From the NCBI GenBank assembly GCA_019635755.1, contig JAHBYW010000002.1, positions 1 through 64,000 of the forward strand: a stretch of 64,000 nucleotides of DNA. The letters run 5' to 3'. The notes beneath the pieces are model-generated. The model worked only from the letters and a program-made list of their open reading frames with translations, was not told where the DNA came from and ran no database searches. Origin of the DNA: Rhizobiaceae bacterium (GTDB lineage: Bacteria; Pseudomonadota; Alphaproteobacteria; Rhizobiales; Rhizobiaceae). Shown one piece after another: positions 40,381 to 49,387 of this stretch; the first letter of the stretch is position 1; the number at the start of each line of letters is the position of its first letter. The translations under genes were made by a program, and so were the position numbers.

Positions 40381-40947
40381 TCAGAAGGCGAGCGAGCCCT
40401 GCGCGGGCGGCGGCGGGCCGACGCGGACCCCTTCCATCGCCAGCATGCCGGCCTTGGTCACCGAGCCGCCCGGAGCTGAAAAGCCGCCGATGCGGTTCCC
40501 TGCGGCGAGGATGCGGTGACACGGAATGACAATCGGCAGCGGGTTTGCTCCGAGCGCCGCGCCCGTCTCGCGCGCAAGGCCGTCATGTCCCGCCCGCCGG
40601 GCCAGTTCCCCGTAGGTCACGGTCTCGCCGTAGCCGAGCTGCCGCGCTGCCTCGTAGATGGCGAGCCGGAACGAATCGATGCCCGCGAGGTCCGTCGGCG
40701 CCGACGAGAAATCCACAGGCTCGCCGGCCACGTAGCGCCGCAGCAGGTCGACGACCGCCGCGATCGCCGGCGGCGGGGTTTGCGCCGCAGCGCCGGGATC
40801 GAAGCGCAGGCAGCGCCGCTCGACCGAACCGCGGTCACGCTCGGCGAGGCACACGCGGGTCAGGCCGCGGTCGCTCCAGCCGACCGCCATGAAGCCGCGG
40901 ACCGTTTCGAAGACATGGTAGCCGGTGGTTGATGCTGCTGCGGACAT
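40381..40947 (-). CDS. ogt: Methylated-DNA-protein cysteine methyltransferase
   Basis: Protein of 188 residues that removes O6-methylguanine from DNA. The active motif PIVIPCHRILAAGNRIGGFS (Cys in PCHR) and the helix-turn-helix YGELARRAGHD are present. The N-terminal region lacks a metal-binding Ada domain. The start at 40947 (MSAAASTT) is preferred, with GAGAGG upstream; another ATG at 40971 lacks a ribosome-binding site. Confidence 0.92.
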   Translation of the reverse strand: MSAAASTTGYHVFETVRGFMAVGWSDRGLTRVCLAERDRGSVERRCLRFDPGAAAQTPPPAIAAVVDLLRRYVAGEPVDFSSAPTDLAGIDSFRLAIYEAARQLGYGETVTYGELARRAGHDGLARETGAALGANPLPIVIPCHRILAAGNRIGGFSAPGGSVTKAGMLAMEGVRVGPPPPAQGSLAF

Positions 40948-41150
40948 CGTTTTCGACCTCTCCCGAAACATAACACGGCGGCGGGCCGGGGTGGAACGCG
41001 TTCGCCGTCACTCCTGACACGTCCTTGCATGACACCTGCCGCGTCGGGGCAAGGTCCGCCACCCGAAACCGGGTGCGGTTGCGGCGGCGTCGCCCCGCGT
41101 GCTAGGCAGCGCCTTGGGTGGGTCCGAGGGTTCCCGTTGCGAGTGTATTG

Positions 41151-41903
41151 GTGCCTGCAATCCGAAATCTGATCCTGGCCGGCGCGGCCATCGCGCCGCT
41201 GCTGCTTGGCGGCTGCACGACGTCGCTGATCGACCCCACCGCCGCGAGCTTCGCGCCGGGTGCGATGACGAGCATGCGGACGGCCGCTGCCGCGGACGAT
41301 GTGACCGCCCGCGAGGCGAGCGTCGCGGCGTCCGGCGCCGACGAGTCCGGCGTGGACCAAACGGCCGGCGTCGCCCTGCCGGAGGTGGTGGCCTTCGCGC
41401 CGACGCCGCGGGCGAAGCACGATCTCGTCCGCCCCGAGGAGGGCGGCAACGTGCTGTCCGCGCTCGGCCTGGAGCCCGTGCTGCCGGCGGCCCGCGCCAA
41501 GGGCGACCGTCCGATCCGCGCCCGCACGCCCGAGATCGACGCGCTGATCGCCAAATACGCCGCCGTCTACGAACTGCCGGTCGACTTCGTGCACAAGGTG
41601 GTCAAGCGCGAGAGCACGTACAATCCCAAAGCCTTCAACAAGGGCCACTGGGGTCTGATGCAGATCAAGCACGCCACCGCGCGCGGCATGGGCTACGACG
41701 GCCCCGCGAAGGGCCTGCTCGACCCGGAGACCAATCTCAAGTTCGCGGTGAAATACCTCAAGGGCGCCTACATGGTTGCCGATGGCAACGAGAAGCTCGC
41801 CGACCGCATGTACCAGCGCGGCTACTACTACGACGCCAAGCGCAAGGGGCTGCTCGACGAAACCGGCCTCGGCCGCGACAAGGTGCGCAAGCGCGGCGCC
41901 TGA
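41151..41903 (+). CDS. Lytic transglycosylase (SLT domain) lipoprotein
   Basis: Protein of 250 residues with a lipobox (IAPLLLGGC) near residue 22. A disordered Ala-rich linker (about 25-110) precedes a slt domain with the catalytic glutamate in VVKRESTYNPKAFNKGHWGL and MQIKHATARGMGYDGPA. It cleaves the glycan strand of peptidoglycan to 1,6-anhydro-MurNAc. The start is uncertain; GTG at 41151 gives a compact signal peptide, and another GTG is at 41118. Confidence 0.85.
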   Translation: MPAIRNLILAGAAIAPLLLGGCTTSLIDPTAASFAPGAMTSMRTAAAADDVTAREASVAASGADESGVDQTAGVALPEVVAFAPTPRAKHDLVRPEEGGNVLSALGLEPVLPAARAKGDRPIRARTPEIDALIAKYAAVYELPVDFVHKVVKRESTYNPKAFNKGHWGLMQIKHATARGMGYDGPAKGLLDPETNLKFAVKYLKGAYMVADGNEKLADRMYQRGYYYDAKRKGLLDETGLGRDKVRKRGA

Positions 41904-41984
41904 ACCGCCGGCGAGCCCGTTTTCCGGCACCTCAGGACGCGCTATGCTTCCCTCAGGGCAATCTGATTCCGGGGGAGTTCCGTC

Positions 41985-42398
41985 ATGCCGAAATGGTTGA
42001 AGATCACGCTGGGCGTGGTCGCCGCCGTGATCGCGGTTATCGTGGCGATCGTCTACATCGCGATCTGGGCGACGTCGGGCCTTGTCGAGCCGGTCGAACG
42101 CCAACTGGCGGCGATGAAGGCCGGCAACATGGAAGCGGCCTACGCCGAAACCTCCGAAGCGTTCCAGCAGGCGACGCCGATGGATGCGTTCATCGCCTTC
42201 GTCGACCAGAATCCGATCCTGAAGGATACCGCCTCGCACTCCTTCACCAACCGGTCGATCAACAACGGCATCGGCGTTCTGGAGGGGCAACTGACCTCCT
42301 CGACGGGCGGTGTCGTGCCGGTCGCCTACCAGCTGGTGAAGGAAAACGGCGTCTGGAAGATCCAGCACATCCAGCTCAACCCAGCCGGCGCGTCCTGA
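41985..42398 (+). CDS. Membrane-anchored NTF2-like (DUF4864-like) protein
   Basis: Protein of 137 residues: an N-terminal helix (LGVVAAVIAVIVAIVYIAIW) anchors a small domain (QLAAMKAGNMEAAYAETSEA, VAYQLVKENGVWKIQHIQL). The pattern of residues fits an NTF2/DUF4864-type cone domain, from memory. Ribosome-binding site GGGGGAG precedes the ATG at 41985. Confidence 0.7.
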   Translation: MPKWLKITLGVVAAVIAVIVAIVYIAIWATSGLVEPVERQLAAMKAGNMEAAYAETSEAFQQATPMDAFIAFVDQNPILKDTASHSFTNRSINNGIGVLEGQLTSSTGGVVPVAYQLVKENGVWKIQHIQLNPAGAS

Positions 42399-42456
42399 CC
42401 GCGGCTTCTGCCGGCGAATCCTGATCGGGGGACCACCCCCGAGATGACGGATGTCA

Positions 42457-42486
42457 GTCGAACGACAACACACGTTGTCGTTCGAC
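42457..42486. promoter_or_regulatory. 30-bp inverted repeat before the RTX gene
   Basis: Perfect 13-bp arms (GTCGAACGACAAC and GTTGTCGTTCGAC) with a 4-base loop, ending 50 bases before the RTX start. There is no T-tract on either side, so a protein-binding site or RNA hairpin is more likely than a terminator. Confidence 0.6.
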
Positions 42487-42536
42487 CCTGACCATGTTAA
42501 CGACGCCCCGGGGTGGGATGATCCCGGGAGGTCGGC

Positions 42537-43679
42537 TTGGCAGTCTTGAGGTTCACGCAGAACGTACCGGTGAAGCTCTACTGCTTCGCGTTCGCCTACG
42601 CGAAATTCCCGACCCACACGGCGACCGCGCGGTCGTTCACCGTCAAGTGGTCGGCCGGCGCGGGCGGACCCGTCAACTCCACGGTCTTCTCCGGAACGAA
42701 CCTCGCCTATGACGGCGGCGTCGCCGCCTCCGGGCTGATCACGTCGGTGCGCGAGGTCCAGCGCAGCGGCTCCGCCACCGTCACGGGCGTGCGCATCTCC
42801 GTCGCCGAACTGGTGAAGGTGGCGAAGACCGCCACCAAGGTGGACGACATGGCCCTGCTGGCGAAGATCCTCGCCGGCAACGACCTGGTGACGTTCGGCC
42901 GGCGCAACGACGTCTTCGACGGCGCGGCGGGCAACGACACCATCCGCGGCAACGGCGGCAACGACGTCCTCAAGGGCGGGCGCGGCAACGACAAGCTCTA
43001 TGGGGGCGTCGGCAACGACCGCCTCGACGGCGGCGTCGGCAACGACGTCATCTATGGCGACGCCGGCAACGACACCATCGACGGCGGCGCGGGCAACGAC
43101 CGCCTCTATGGCGGCGACGGGGTCGACGTGATCTTCGCCGGCGCCGGAAACGACACGGTGCACGGCGGCAACGGCAACGACTGGCTCTATGGCGGGTCGG
43201 GCACCAATTACCTCTACGGCGAGGCCGGCGACGACTTCATCGCCGGCGGCGACAATGTCGACTTCATCTATGGTGGCACGGGCAACGACCGAATCTTCGC
43301 CGGTGGCGGCAACGACATCGTGCATGGCGGCCTCGGGGCGGACTATCTGGACGCCGGCCCGGGCGCCGACATCTACCTCTACACGTCGCTGGCCGACTCG
43401 ACCGTCGCCCCCTCGGGGCGCGACCTGATCGACGAGTTCCAGCCGTCGCAGGGCGACAAGATCGACCTCAGGCCGCTCGACGCCAACAGCCTCACGGCCG
43501 GCGACGACGCCTTCATCTTCATCGGCGCGCTGGCGTTCTCCGGCACGCCGGGCGAACTGCGGATCGAGATCGAAGCTGGCAAGTCGATCGTCATGGGCGA
43601 CGTGAACGGCGACGGCGTCGCCGACTTCGCCATCGCGGTCTCGCAGGGCGGCCTGCAGGCGACCGATTTCTTCCTCTGA
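42537..43679 (+). CDS. RTX calcium-binding protein (probable type I secretion substrate)
   Basis: Protein of 380 residues. About residues 123-285 are a run of nonapeptide repeats of the form GGxGNDxLY (for example GGVGNDRLDGGVGNDVIYGD) that fold on calcium. No N-terminal signal peptide is seen; the C-terminal hydrophobic end (GLQATDFFL) is typical of type I signals. The start is TTG with GGGAGG six bases before it. No hlyB/hlyD-like transporter genes adjoin it. Function (adhesin, matrix or enzyme) is unknown; the N-terminal 120 residues have no recognised domain. Confidence 0.9.
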   Translation: MAVLRFTQNVPVKLYCFAFAYAKFPTHTATARSFTVKWSAGAGGPVNSTVFSGTNLAYDGGVAASGLITSVREVQRSGSATVTGVRISVAELVKVAKTATKVDDMALLAKILAGNDLVTFGRRNDVFDGAAGNDTIRGNGGNDVLKGGRGNDKLYGGVGNDRLDGGVGNDVIYGDAGNDTIDGGAGNDRLYGGDGVDVIFAGAGNDTVHGGNGNDWLYGGSGTNYLYGEAGDDFIAGGDNVDFIYGGTGNDRIFAGGGNDIVHGGLGADYLDAGPGADIYLYTSLADSTVAPSGRDLIDEFQPSQGDKIDLRPLDANSLTAGDDAFIFIGALAFSGTPGELRIEIEAGKSIVMGDVNGDGVADFAIAVSQGGLQATDFFL

Positions 43680-43795
43680 CCGGCCGCTCGGGCCGGGCGA
43701 CGGGCCCGCCGGCAGGCGCCGGCGCGGCGTTTGCGCGAAATTAAGCCTTGGCTGCTAGAACCTCGCCGGATTTTCGCGCGGGGTTCGAGGGCGGC

Positions 43796-44353
43796 ATGAG
43801 TACCGAGACGGCAGTCGAGACAGGTAGCGAGACGGGCGGCGAGACGCCGAAGAAGAAGCGGTCGATCGTCAAGCTGGCGATCTTCGCACTGGTGCCGGTC
43901 CTGCTGGCCGGCGGGGGCTATGCCGGCTGGACGATGTTCCTCGCCGCGCCGGCCGAGCAGCACGCGGCCGAAGCCGCGGCCAGCGAGGTCGAAGGCGGCG
44001 AACACGGCGCGGAGGGCGCGCCGGACGAAATGCACGTGTCGGCCGTCGACTACACGATCGCGGCCGAGACCTCCTTCTCCTACGCGCTGGCGCTGTCCGA
44101 GATGCTGACCGAGATGTGCGGAACGGTCGACACCGCCGCGCTGGAGGTCGAGGCCGGCAAGGAGGCGCATGCCGACGGCATGCTGGTGCACCATTCATGG
44201 GCGGCCGCCTATCGCCGCATGGGCACGATCACCGACAGGTCCTGCTCGATGATGCTGGCCGAGATCATGAACGCCGACGGCCGCGCCTATGCGCGGCAGG
44301 CCGAGGCGGTGAAGGCCGACAAGAAGGCGAGCGGCGGCGGCGGACACCACTGA
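43796..44353 (+). CDS. Membrane-anchored hypothetical protein
   Basis: Protein of 185 residues: a charged cytoplasmic N-terminus (GGETPKKKRSIVK), one helix (LAIFALVPVLLAGGGYAGWT) and a periplasmic acidic/helical part (TEMCGTVDTAALEVEAGKEA, GGGGHH at the end). The general layout resembles the N-terminus of FliL but no FliL domain is seen. Unknown function. Confidence 0.7.
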   Translation: MSTETAVETGSETGGETPKKKRSIVKLAIFALVPVLLAGGGYAGWTMFLAAPAEQHAAEAAASEVEGGEHGAEGAPDEMHVSAVDYTIAAETSFSYALALSEMLTEMCGTVDTAALEVEAGKEAHADGMLVHHSWAAAYRRMGTITDRSCSMMLAEIMNADGRAYARQAEAVKADKKASGGGGHH

Positions 44354-44466
44354 CCCGCACCAGGACCGGCGGGCTTCACTGACGGCCGCGCCGCGGCCGC
44401 GGGCCCCCGCAGGAACAATCGCCACCCGTCTCCGTTCAGCAGGACTTCCAGCGAACGGAGGACGAG

Positions 44467-44664
44467 ATGTCCGGAAAACGCGAACTCATCGAGCCGCACC
44501 CCGGCGACAAGCGCTATGTGCGGCGCGACGACCAGGGCCGTTTCAGCGAGAGCGACGACGTCGGCCGCAGCCTGGCGCAGGACCAGAAGCGCAAGGCGCA
44601 GACCGAGGTGAAGCCCGGCCATGGCGATCGCGGGGACCGCAGGGCGGGCAACCCGAAGCCCTGA
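44467..44664 (+). CDS. Conserved small rhizobial protein
   Basis: Protein of 65 residues, all charged and probably disordered (EPHPGDKRYVRRDDQGRFSE, SDDVGRSLAQDQKRKAQ). Similar sequences recur in Rhizobiales, in my memory, without a named function. A ribosome-binding site (CGGAGGACGAG) precedes the ATG. Confidence 0.7.
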   Translation: MSGKRELIEPHPGDKRYVRRDDQGRFSESDDVGRSLAQDQKRKAQTEVKPGHGDRGDRRAGNPKP

Positions 44665-44817
44665 CGGCCGCGCCCGGAGGACGGACCTCGAACCGGCCTT
44701 GACGGCGATCAAGGCCGGCCCGCGCCGGCGGCGGCAGGGTGCGCCCGTGCGGCCACGGGCGCCGCGCCGGAAGCCGACCAGGGCGCCGATCCCGGGGGCA
44801 GACCAGAGGGGCAGACG

Positions 44818-45030
44818 ATGGGCAAGATCAACCGCGAATGGCATGCGGCGAACGTGATGCCGAAGAACGCCGGCGAGGACGAGCGGATCGCCTGGCACGT
44901 CGCGCATGCGCAGCATTGCGGCTGCCGCAAGATCGAGGGCGGCGTGGCGGCGATGTTCGCCCGCCATGGCGTGCCGATCCCGAAGCCGAGGCCGGACGCG
45001 GAGCCTCGGCGTGCCAGGCGCGTGTCGTAG
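44818..45030 (+). CDS. Conserved small protein
   Basis: Protein of 70 residues, MGKINREWHAANVMPKNAGE, then RIAWHVAHAQHCGCRKIE. The WH...HCGCR pattern is shared by a widespread family of small proteins that has no assigned role. The two His and two Cys could bind a metal ion. Confidence 0.7.
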   Translation: MGKINREWHAANVMPKNAGEDERIAWHVAHAQHCGCRKIEGGVAAMFARHGVPIPKPRPDAEPRRARRVS

Positions 45031-45070
45031 CGGCGCGCCCGCGCGGGATCGCGCCGCGCAGCCGCTGACG

Positions 45071-45816
45071 TCACGTGTGCGGCGCCGCTGGCGCATCAGG
45101 ACGTGTCGGGTCGCTCCAGCGCACCTGACGGGCCAGCCATTGCGCGTCTTCCAGCATCTCGCGCACCGCATCGAGGTGAGGCGGGACCAGCCGGGCGGCC
45201 GGCCCGGCCGCAACGGCCAGACGCGGCGGGCGCGGCTGTCGCCGGCGCGCAGCGCGGCATCGCGCGCGCCACGCCAGCGGGCGAAGCGCCGCGCCGCGGC
45301 CGGCAGGTCGTCGAGCGCCAGTGCCAGCGCGCGCAGCCTGCGGTGCAGCCGCCCGGCATCGACCGGGTCGTCGGGCAGCAGCGGCGGTCGCGACGGCGGC
45401 GGCGGGAGGGTGACGCCCGGCACCGAGACGCGCGGCAGCAGTTTCGAGATGCGGCGGAGGGGCCTGCGCGGCAGCGGGTCGAGCAGCGGCAGCGAGAGCG
45501 CCGCAGGGTGCGCCGAAATGCGAGCACCCGAAATGCCGGGAGCCGAACCGCCGGGAGCTGGGCGGCCGACGCGGGCGGGTGTGCCGGCTGGAGGCGCGCC
45601 GGGCAGGCTTCGCGCGATCGCGATGACCAGCCGCCGCGCCGCCGCTTCCGCCGGCCGCAGCAGCCGCAGGACAGCCCGGTGAAGGTGGCGGGGCAGGGCG
45701 GGTCGCGGCCCGCCCGCCGGCTCGAGGTCGCCGGCGAGGCCGGCCATGGCGAGCAGTGTCGCGAGCAGACGCCCGAGCGCCTTGCGCTGCCGCTCGATTG
45801 CCAGGATCCAGTCCAC
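45071..45816 (-). pseudogene. Hypothetical rhizobial protein broken by a single-base frameshift
   Basis: Starting at an ATG at 45816 (MDWILAIERQRKALGRLLAT), one frame is coding-like through ARRFARWRGARDAALRAG and RRVWPLRPGRPPGW to about 45190. Then coding character moves to another frame, VPPHLDAVREMLEDAQWLAR and QVRWSDPTRPDAP, up to a TGA at 45071-45073. The total of 746 bases is one short of a whole number of codons, consistent with one missing base. Without the shift, the first frame runs far past the natural end. The family has no known function. Sequencing error cannot be ruled out. Confidence 0.65.
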
Positions 45817-45895
45817 GTCACGCCTCCCGTTCCGCGGGCAGTATCGGCGCGCGCGGGCGGGGGGTGGATAGGGTTTTGGCGGAAGCCGGAACCGC

Positions 45896-46243
45896 CTACT
45901 CGTCGACCACCTGCTCGAAGCCGCCCCAGAACATGCGCTTGCCGTCGAACGGCATGTCCATGTTCGCCATGTCGGCGTTCTCGCTCATCGTCTTGTTGGC
46001 GGCGTCGCGCGTGGCGCGGTCGGGATACTCGACCCACGAGAAGATCGGCACCTCGTCGTCCTTGGCCTGCGTCGCCTTGTAGAAATCGGTCAGCGCGCCC
46101 TTCGGCACGTCGTCACCCCAGCATTCGACCAGACGCGTCGCGCCGAGCTTCTTGAAGTAGCTGGCGGCCTCGGTGGCGTGCTTGATGTAGGCCTCTTTGT
46201 TGGCCTTGGGCACCGCGGCGACAAATCCTTCTATGTAAGGCAT
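45896..46243 (-). CDS. DUF1428 family protein
   Basis: Protein of 115 residues of the YbaA/DUF1428 ferredoxin-like family: MPYIEGFVAAVPKANKEAYI, VECWGDDVPKG, IFSWVEYPDRATRD, and the C-terminal GKRMFWGGFE. Probably a dimeric alpha-beta-barrel; biochemical role unknown. A strong ribosome-binding site (GAGAGGAGT) precedes the ATG. Confidence 0.92.
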   Translation of the reverse strand: MPYIEGFVAAVPKANKEAYIKHATEAASYFKKLGATRLVECWGDDVPKGALTDFYKATQAKDDEVPIFSWVEYPDRATRDAANKTMSENADMANMDMPFDGKRMFWGGFEQVVDE

Positions 46244-46306
46244 GGCGGGACTCCTCTCGGGTTGGAGGAGGGGAAACGCGGGGAGGGGAGGATGGTTTCG
46301 GTGGGT

Positions 46307-47320
46307 CTAACTTGAGTGAGTGGAACTGTCCTTAGAACGAACTGCGGAAAACTCCAGCATCGTTTGTTGACCCAAGGGTGTGAGGGACAAGAATTCCGAG
46401 ACCCCGCCCTTTACCGTATTGGCTTGGTATGAAGAGACTAAACCCAGAGCAATGAGTTGGTTCGCTACCAAATTGATATCGGTGTCGAAGATATTTGCAC
46501 TGTGACTTGCCCCGCGAATCTCCTCTAAGTATTTAGACAATGCAGAACCAATTACCGCACGGCTTCTTGGTTGCATAAAGTCTGGGCAAACATATTTGAC
46601 GATGTCTTTCCAAGTGATCTCAAAATTACCAGTGTACGTCGTCGAATCGTATTTTGAGTATATTGTGTATTTATACTTTAGATTTATATTTTCATCGTAT
46701 TTGGCTAAAGAGTCTATCAAAGGTTTTTTCTCTTTATGGAGAACTATAAGTTCGCTTCGAAGTTTCTCATTCTCCGCCCTGACCGTATTGATTTGCGCTA
46801 GGATGTCCTCACTAGCCACCGCGTTGGCTCTGACCCACCCGACCGCTGGGTAGTCCGACATGGCACGTACCAATGACTTGACTAGCAGTGATTCCAGCTG
46901 CTCGCGCGATGTCCAGTCGCGAACTAGCCGGCCAGTCATTACCTTCGAACGAAATGCTTCGAGATTTCCCTTCATGCGGTCGGCGGTATCACTCTTGCCT
47001 ACAGGGATCGCGGATAAGTTTCCGTGGGGAAAGGCGATAATTACCTTCCCTGTTTCAACCGCGTAGTCATATTCCCGCTCCGTAAAACTCACCCCTTCCT
47101 CATCAAGAGAGCCATAGCGGCCTCCCATAATCAGAACGTAGTAGTCGCACTCGTCGATCACCTTTTTGATATAGGCAAGTTGTTCGGTATCAGAGGCCGG
47201 GAAGAGTTCCATTCCAGCCGGAATATGACCCAGATCCAAAATGCTCCTAATCGCGTCTTGACGCTCCTCGGCCAAATCGCGAAAGGTAGACGATACGAAG
47301 ATTTGATACTTTTTTTGCAT
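46307..47320 (-). CDS. DUF4062 protein in a low-GC island
   Basis: Protein of 337 residues. The N-terminus is DUF4062: QIFVSSTFRDLAEERQDAIR, then IDECDYYVLIMGGRYGS and SFTEREYDYAVETGKVIIA. This TIR-like domain appears in predicted nucleotide-signalling and conflict proteins. A coiled coil (INTVRAENEKLRSELIVLHK) leads to a C-terminal domain (about 220-330) that I do not recognise. GC content is clearly lower than in neighbours, with AT-rich runs near 46,620-46,720, suggesting acquisition by transfer. No other module of a known system is attached. Confidence 0.85.
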   Translation of the reverse strand: MQKKYQIFVSSTFRDLAEERQDAIRSILDLGHIPAGMELFPASDTEQLAYIKKVIDECDYYVLIMGGRYGSLDEEGVSFTEREYDYAVETGKVIIAFPHGNLSAIPVGKSDTADRMKGNLEAFRSKVMTGRLVRDWTSREQLESLLVKSLVRAMSDYPAVGWVRANAVASEDILAQINTVRAENEKLRSELIVLHKEKKPLIDSLAKYDENINLKYKYTIYSKYDSTTYTGNFEITWKDIVKYVCPDFMQPRSRAVIGSALSKYLEEIRGASHSANIFDTDINLVANQLIALGLVSSYQANTVKGGVSEFLSLTPLGQQTMLEFSAVRSKDSSTHSS

Positions 47321-47361
47321 TCCTTATCTTACTTTCCCGCCAGCCTTCTTCCAATGTAGAC

Positions 47362-47748
47362 CTAGCGTGCAAGAATTCTAAGTCCTCGCGCGATCCGGGT
47401 CGACAGTTGTGTGGCTTCGTCAGAAACGGCGCCGCGCGCGTAGACCTCGATTCGATGAAGTTGTGGTGCCGGAGCATCGAAAACGAGCAGCATCCCGAAA
47501 TCATAGTCAAACCCAAGGTCGGGATGGGTGAGCCCAGTCAGTTTTTGGCTATCTCTCGCGAGATTTGCGTTACGAGCAGGCTTCATTTCAAAGCAAATCC
47601 AATCGTTGTGGACACCGCGTTCGTGGATAAGGATGTCCGGCGCCATCCATTTCTTCGGAGGGTCGTTCGGAAAACGTTTTGGGTCGCGTCCGACTCTATT
47701 GTATTCGCAGTCAACGTCCCATTTTGGAATCCTCTCAGCCAAATACAT
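47362..47748 (-). CDS. Probable 5'-truncated PD-(D/E)XK-type nuclease-like gene
   Basis: From the only start codon, at 47748, this encodes 128 residues (MYLAERIPKWDVDCEYNRVG). It includes APDILIHERG and ICFEMKPARNANLARDSQ, which fit an Asp then Glu-X-Lys nuclease core. In-frame coding-like sequence (YGVNERTLSFRLG) continues upstream of the ATG with no start codon and reaches a TAG near 47798, so the original N-terminus is probably lost. It lies with the DUF4062 gene in the low-GC island and is on the same strand. Confidence 0.55.
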   Translation of the reverse strand: MYLAERIPKWDVDCEYNRVGRDPKRFPNDPPKKWMAPDILIHERGVHNDWICFEMKPARNANLARDSQKLTGLTHPDLGFDYDFGMLLVFDAPAPQLHRIEVYARGAVSDEATQLSTRIARGLRILAR

Positions 47749-47867
47749 GCCGAGCCGAAATGATAAGGTCCGCTCGTTGACGCCGTAGTTCCGACTGCGC
47801 TAAGGACATTGGCAAATGCGCCAGTCGGCGAAGTCTTTGCGTCTTTTCTCAAGCGATCATCCCCCAA

Positions 47868-48256
47868 TCAGCGGCACGAGTCGCCGAGAAGCGGCTGCTG
47901 GCCACTTGTTTGAAGTCGCACATAGGGATCGCGAGGGCCGCTCTCCCAAGTCCCATCACATTCGCCTGATCTGCTGGTCTAATACGCGCTTCGCGTTCGC
48001 GCCACGCAGCGCGGCGGCGAACACCGCAGCTTCGATCGCTGCGTGGTTGGCGTCAAGAAGCGAGGGGCGCGACGGCTCCACCGCGACGGAAGGCAGGTAC
48101 CCCCTCTCTTGAATTTTCCACGACTTAGCGTTCGCTACGCTCCGCTAAGGTCCTGAAATCCTTTCTCCCCCCGCAAGGGAGGAGATAAGCGGCGCAGTCG
48201 CGCCGCTAGCGTCCACCCCGCCTACCGCATACTCTGCCTTTGGGCAGGAGCGGGGC
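47868..48256. other. Gene-free stretch at the island's far edge
   Basis: No coding sequence seen. The first part is AT-richer and resembles the island. Around 48,155-48,215 there is a short intergenic repeat-like stretch (CTCCCCCCGCAAGGGAGGAG) and, at about 48,125-48,151, CTTAGC...GCTAAG. No tRNA or integration site recognised. Confidence 0.5.
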
Positions 48257-49091
48257 ATGGTCATCGGCATCGGTTTCCTGATCGCGGTGGCGGTCGGCGT
48301 CGGCTTCGCGCGCTGGCTGGCGCGGCGCGGCCAGCCGCATGAGGAGCCGCTGGTCTGGAGCCTGCCCGACATCGCCCGCATGCAGGGCGGGCTGATGAGC
48401 GGCATGGCCGGCGTGTCCATCACCGGCCTCGTGCTGATCCTGACCTTTGCCTCGCGCGGCCCCGCATTGGATGGATCGGCGGCACCCGGCTCCGTCGGGC
48501 TGGATACGGTGGCGCTGATGTTCGGCACCGCCTTCGGCTTTTCTGCAGACCTTTCACGCGCTGTCGTTCCTGCCCGACCGCGCGATCGTCGGCGAGCGCG
48601 TCTTCCGCTTCTATTACGGGCTGACGGCCAACCTGCAGCTCAGGACCGCCGCGCTGCTGATCTTCGGCCAGTCGACGCTGGTCGAGTTCTACGGGCTGGA
48701 GAAGGCGTTTGCCGTCATCACGCTGCTCACGCCCGGCGGGATCGCGGCGGTGTTCGTCGTCGTCGCGATGGTGGCGGACCAGATGGGGCTGGTGAAGTTC
48801 GGCGAGGGCATGCTGACGGCGCTGGCCGGGCTGGCGCTGGGCGTGCTGTTCTATGCGGCGATGGCGCTCGCCGGCGTGCACGAGCCGGACGCGGCGCTGG
48901 TGATGACGGTGCTGTTCAACGTCATCAACGCCAGCAGCTTTGCCGCGGTCGGCATGGTGCTGCTCTCGCCGCGGCGGCCGTGGCTGCGCGCCGTCGTCGA
49001 GCGCCACGCGCGGCTCTTCGCGATGGTCGACATGCAGCTGACGATCGTGGCGATCGTGTTCCTGTGGCTGGCGGTGGTCAGGGCGGTGTGA
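48257..49091 (+). pseudogene. Polytopic membrane protein gene with a frameshift
   Basis: The reading frame opens at an ATG with GGAGCGGGGC ahead (MVIGIGFLIAVAVGVGFARW) and codes three helices up to ALMFGTAFGF. At the TTTT run near 48,538-48,541, coding continues in another frame, LQTFHALSFLPDRAIVGERV, FRFYYGLTANLQL, then VVVAMVADQMGLVKF and NVINASSFAAVGM to the TGA at 49,091. The total of 835 bases is one more than a multiple of three, so one base too many. I cannot name the family. A sequencing or assembly error at a homopolymer is possible. Confidence 0.7.
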
Positions 49092-49104
49092 GGGTCAGGC
49101 CATA

Positions 49105-49155
49105 ACCCCTCACTGTCCTGCCGGACATCTCTCCCACAAGGGGAGAGACCGGCAG
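49105..49155. repeat. Rhizobial intergenic repeat, copy 1
   Basis: Copy of the pattern CTGTCCTGCCGGACATCTCT, CCCACAAGGGGAGAG and CCGGCAG, seen again at 49,388-49,436. Related pieces in inverse orientation (TCTCCCCTTGTGGGAGAAGG, near 49,220) make the whole 360-base intergenic region between the membrane gene and carB repetitive. No gene in it. Confidence 0.75.
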
Positions 49156-49387
49156 TTGAGACGGTTCGCGCCCTCGCCGTGTCCCGACACGGCGCCGAGC
49201 GGCGGGAGGATCGGCCTTCTCCCCTTGTGGGAGAAGGTGCCGGCAGGCGGATGAGGGGTGCGCACGAGTTTACCCCTCACCCGGATTGCCAGCCGCGCCG
49301 CTTCGCGTCGGCGGGGCAATCCGACCTCTCCCACAAGGGGCGAGGTTAGGGTCGGCGCACGGCTTGGTTCCGTCGGCGGGACAGCGC

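Noticed and set aside
43796-44353. FliL (flagellar basal body protein)
   Set aside because: Only the N-terminal layout is alike; the rest does not match FliL, and no flagellar genes are near.
46307-48256. Prophage or integrative element
   Set aside because: The low-GC patch has no integrase, tRNA target or direct repeats that I could find, so only the composition change is claimed.
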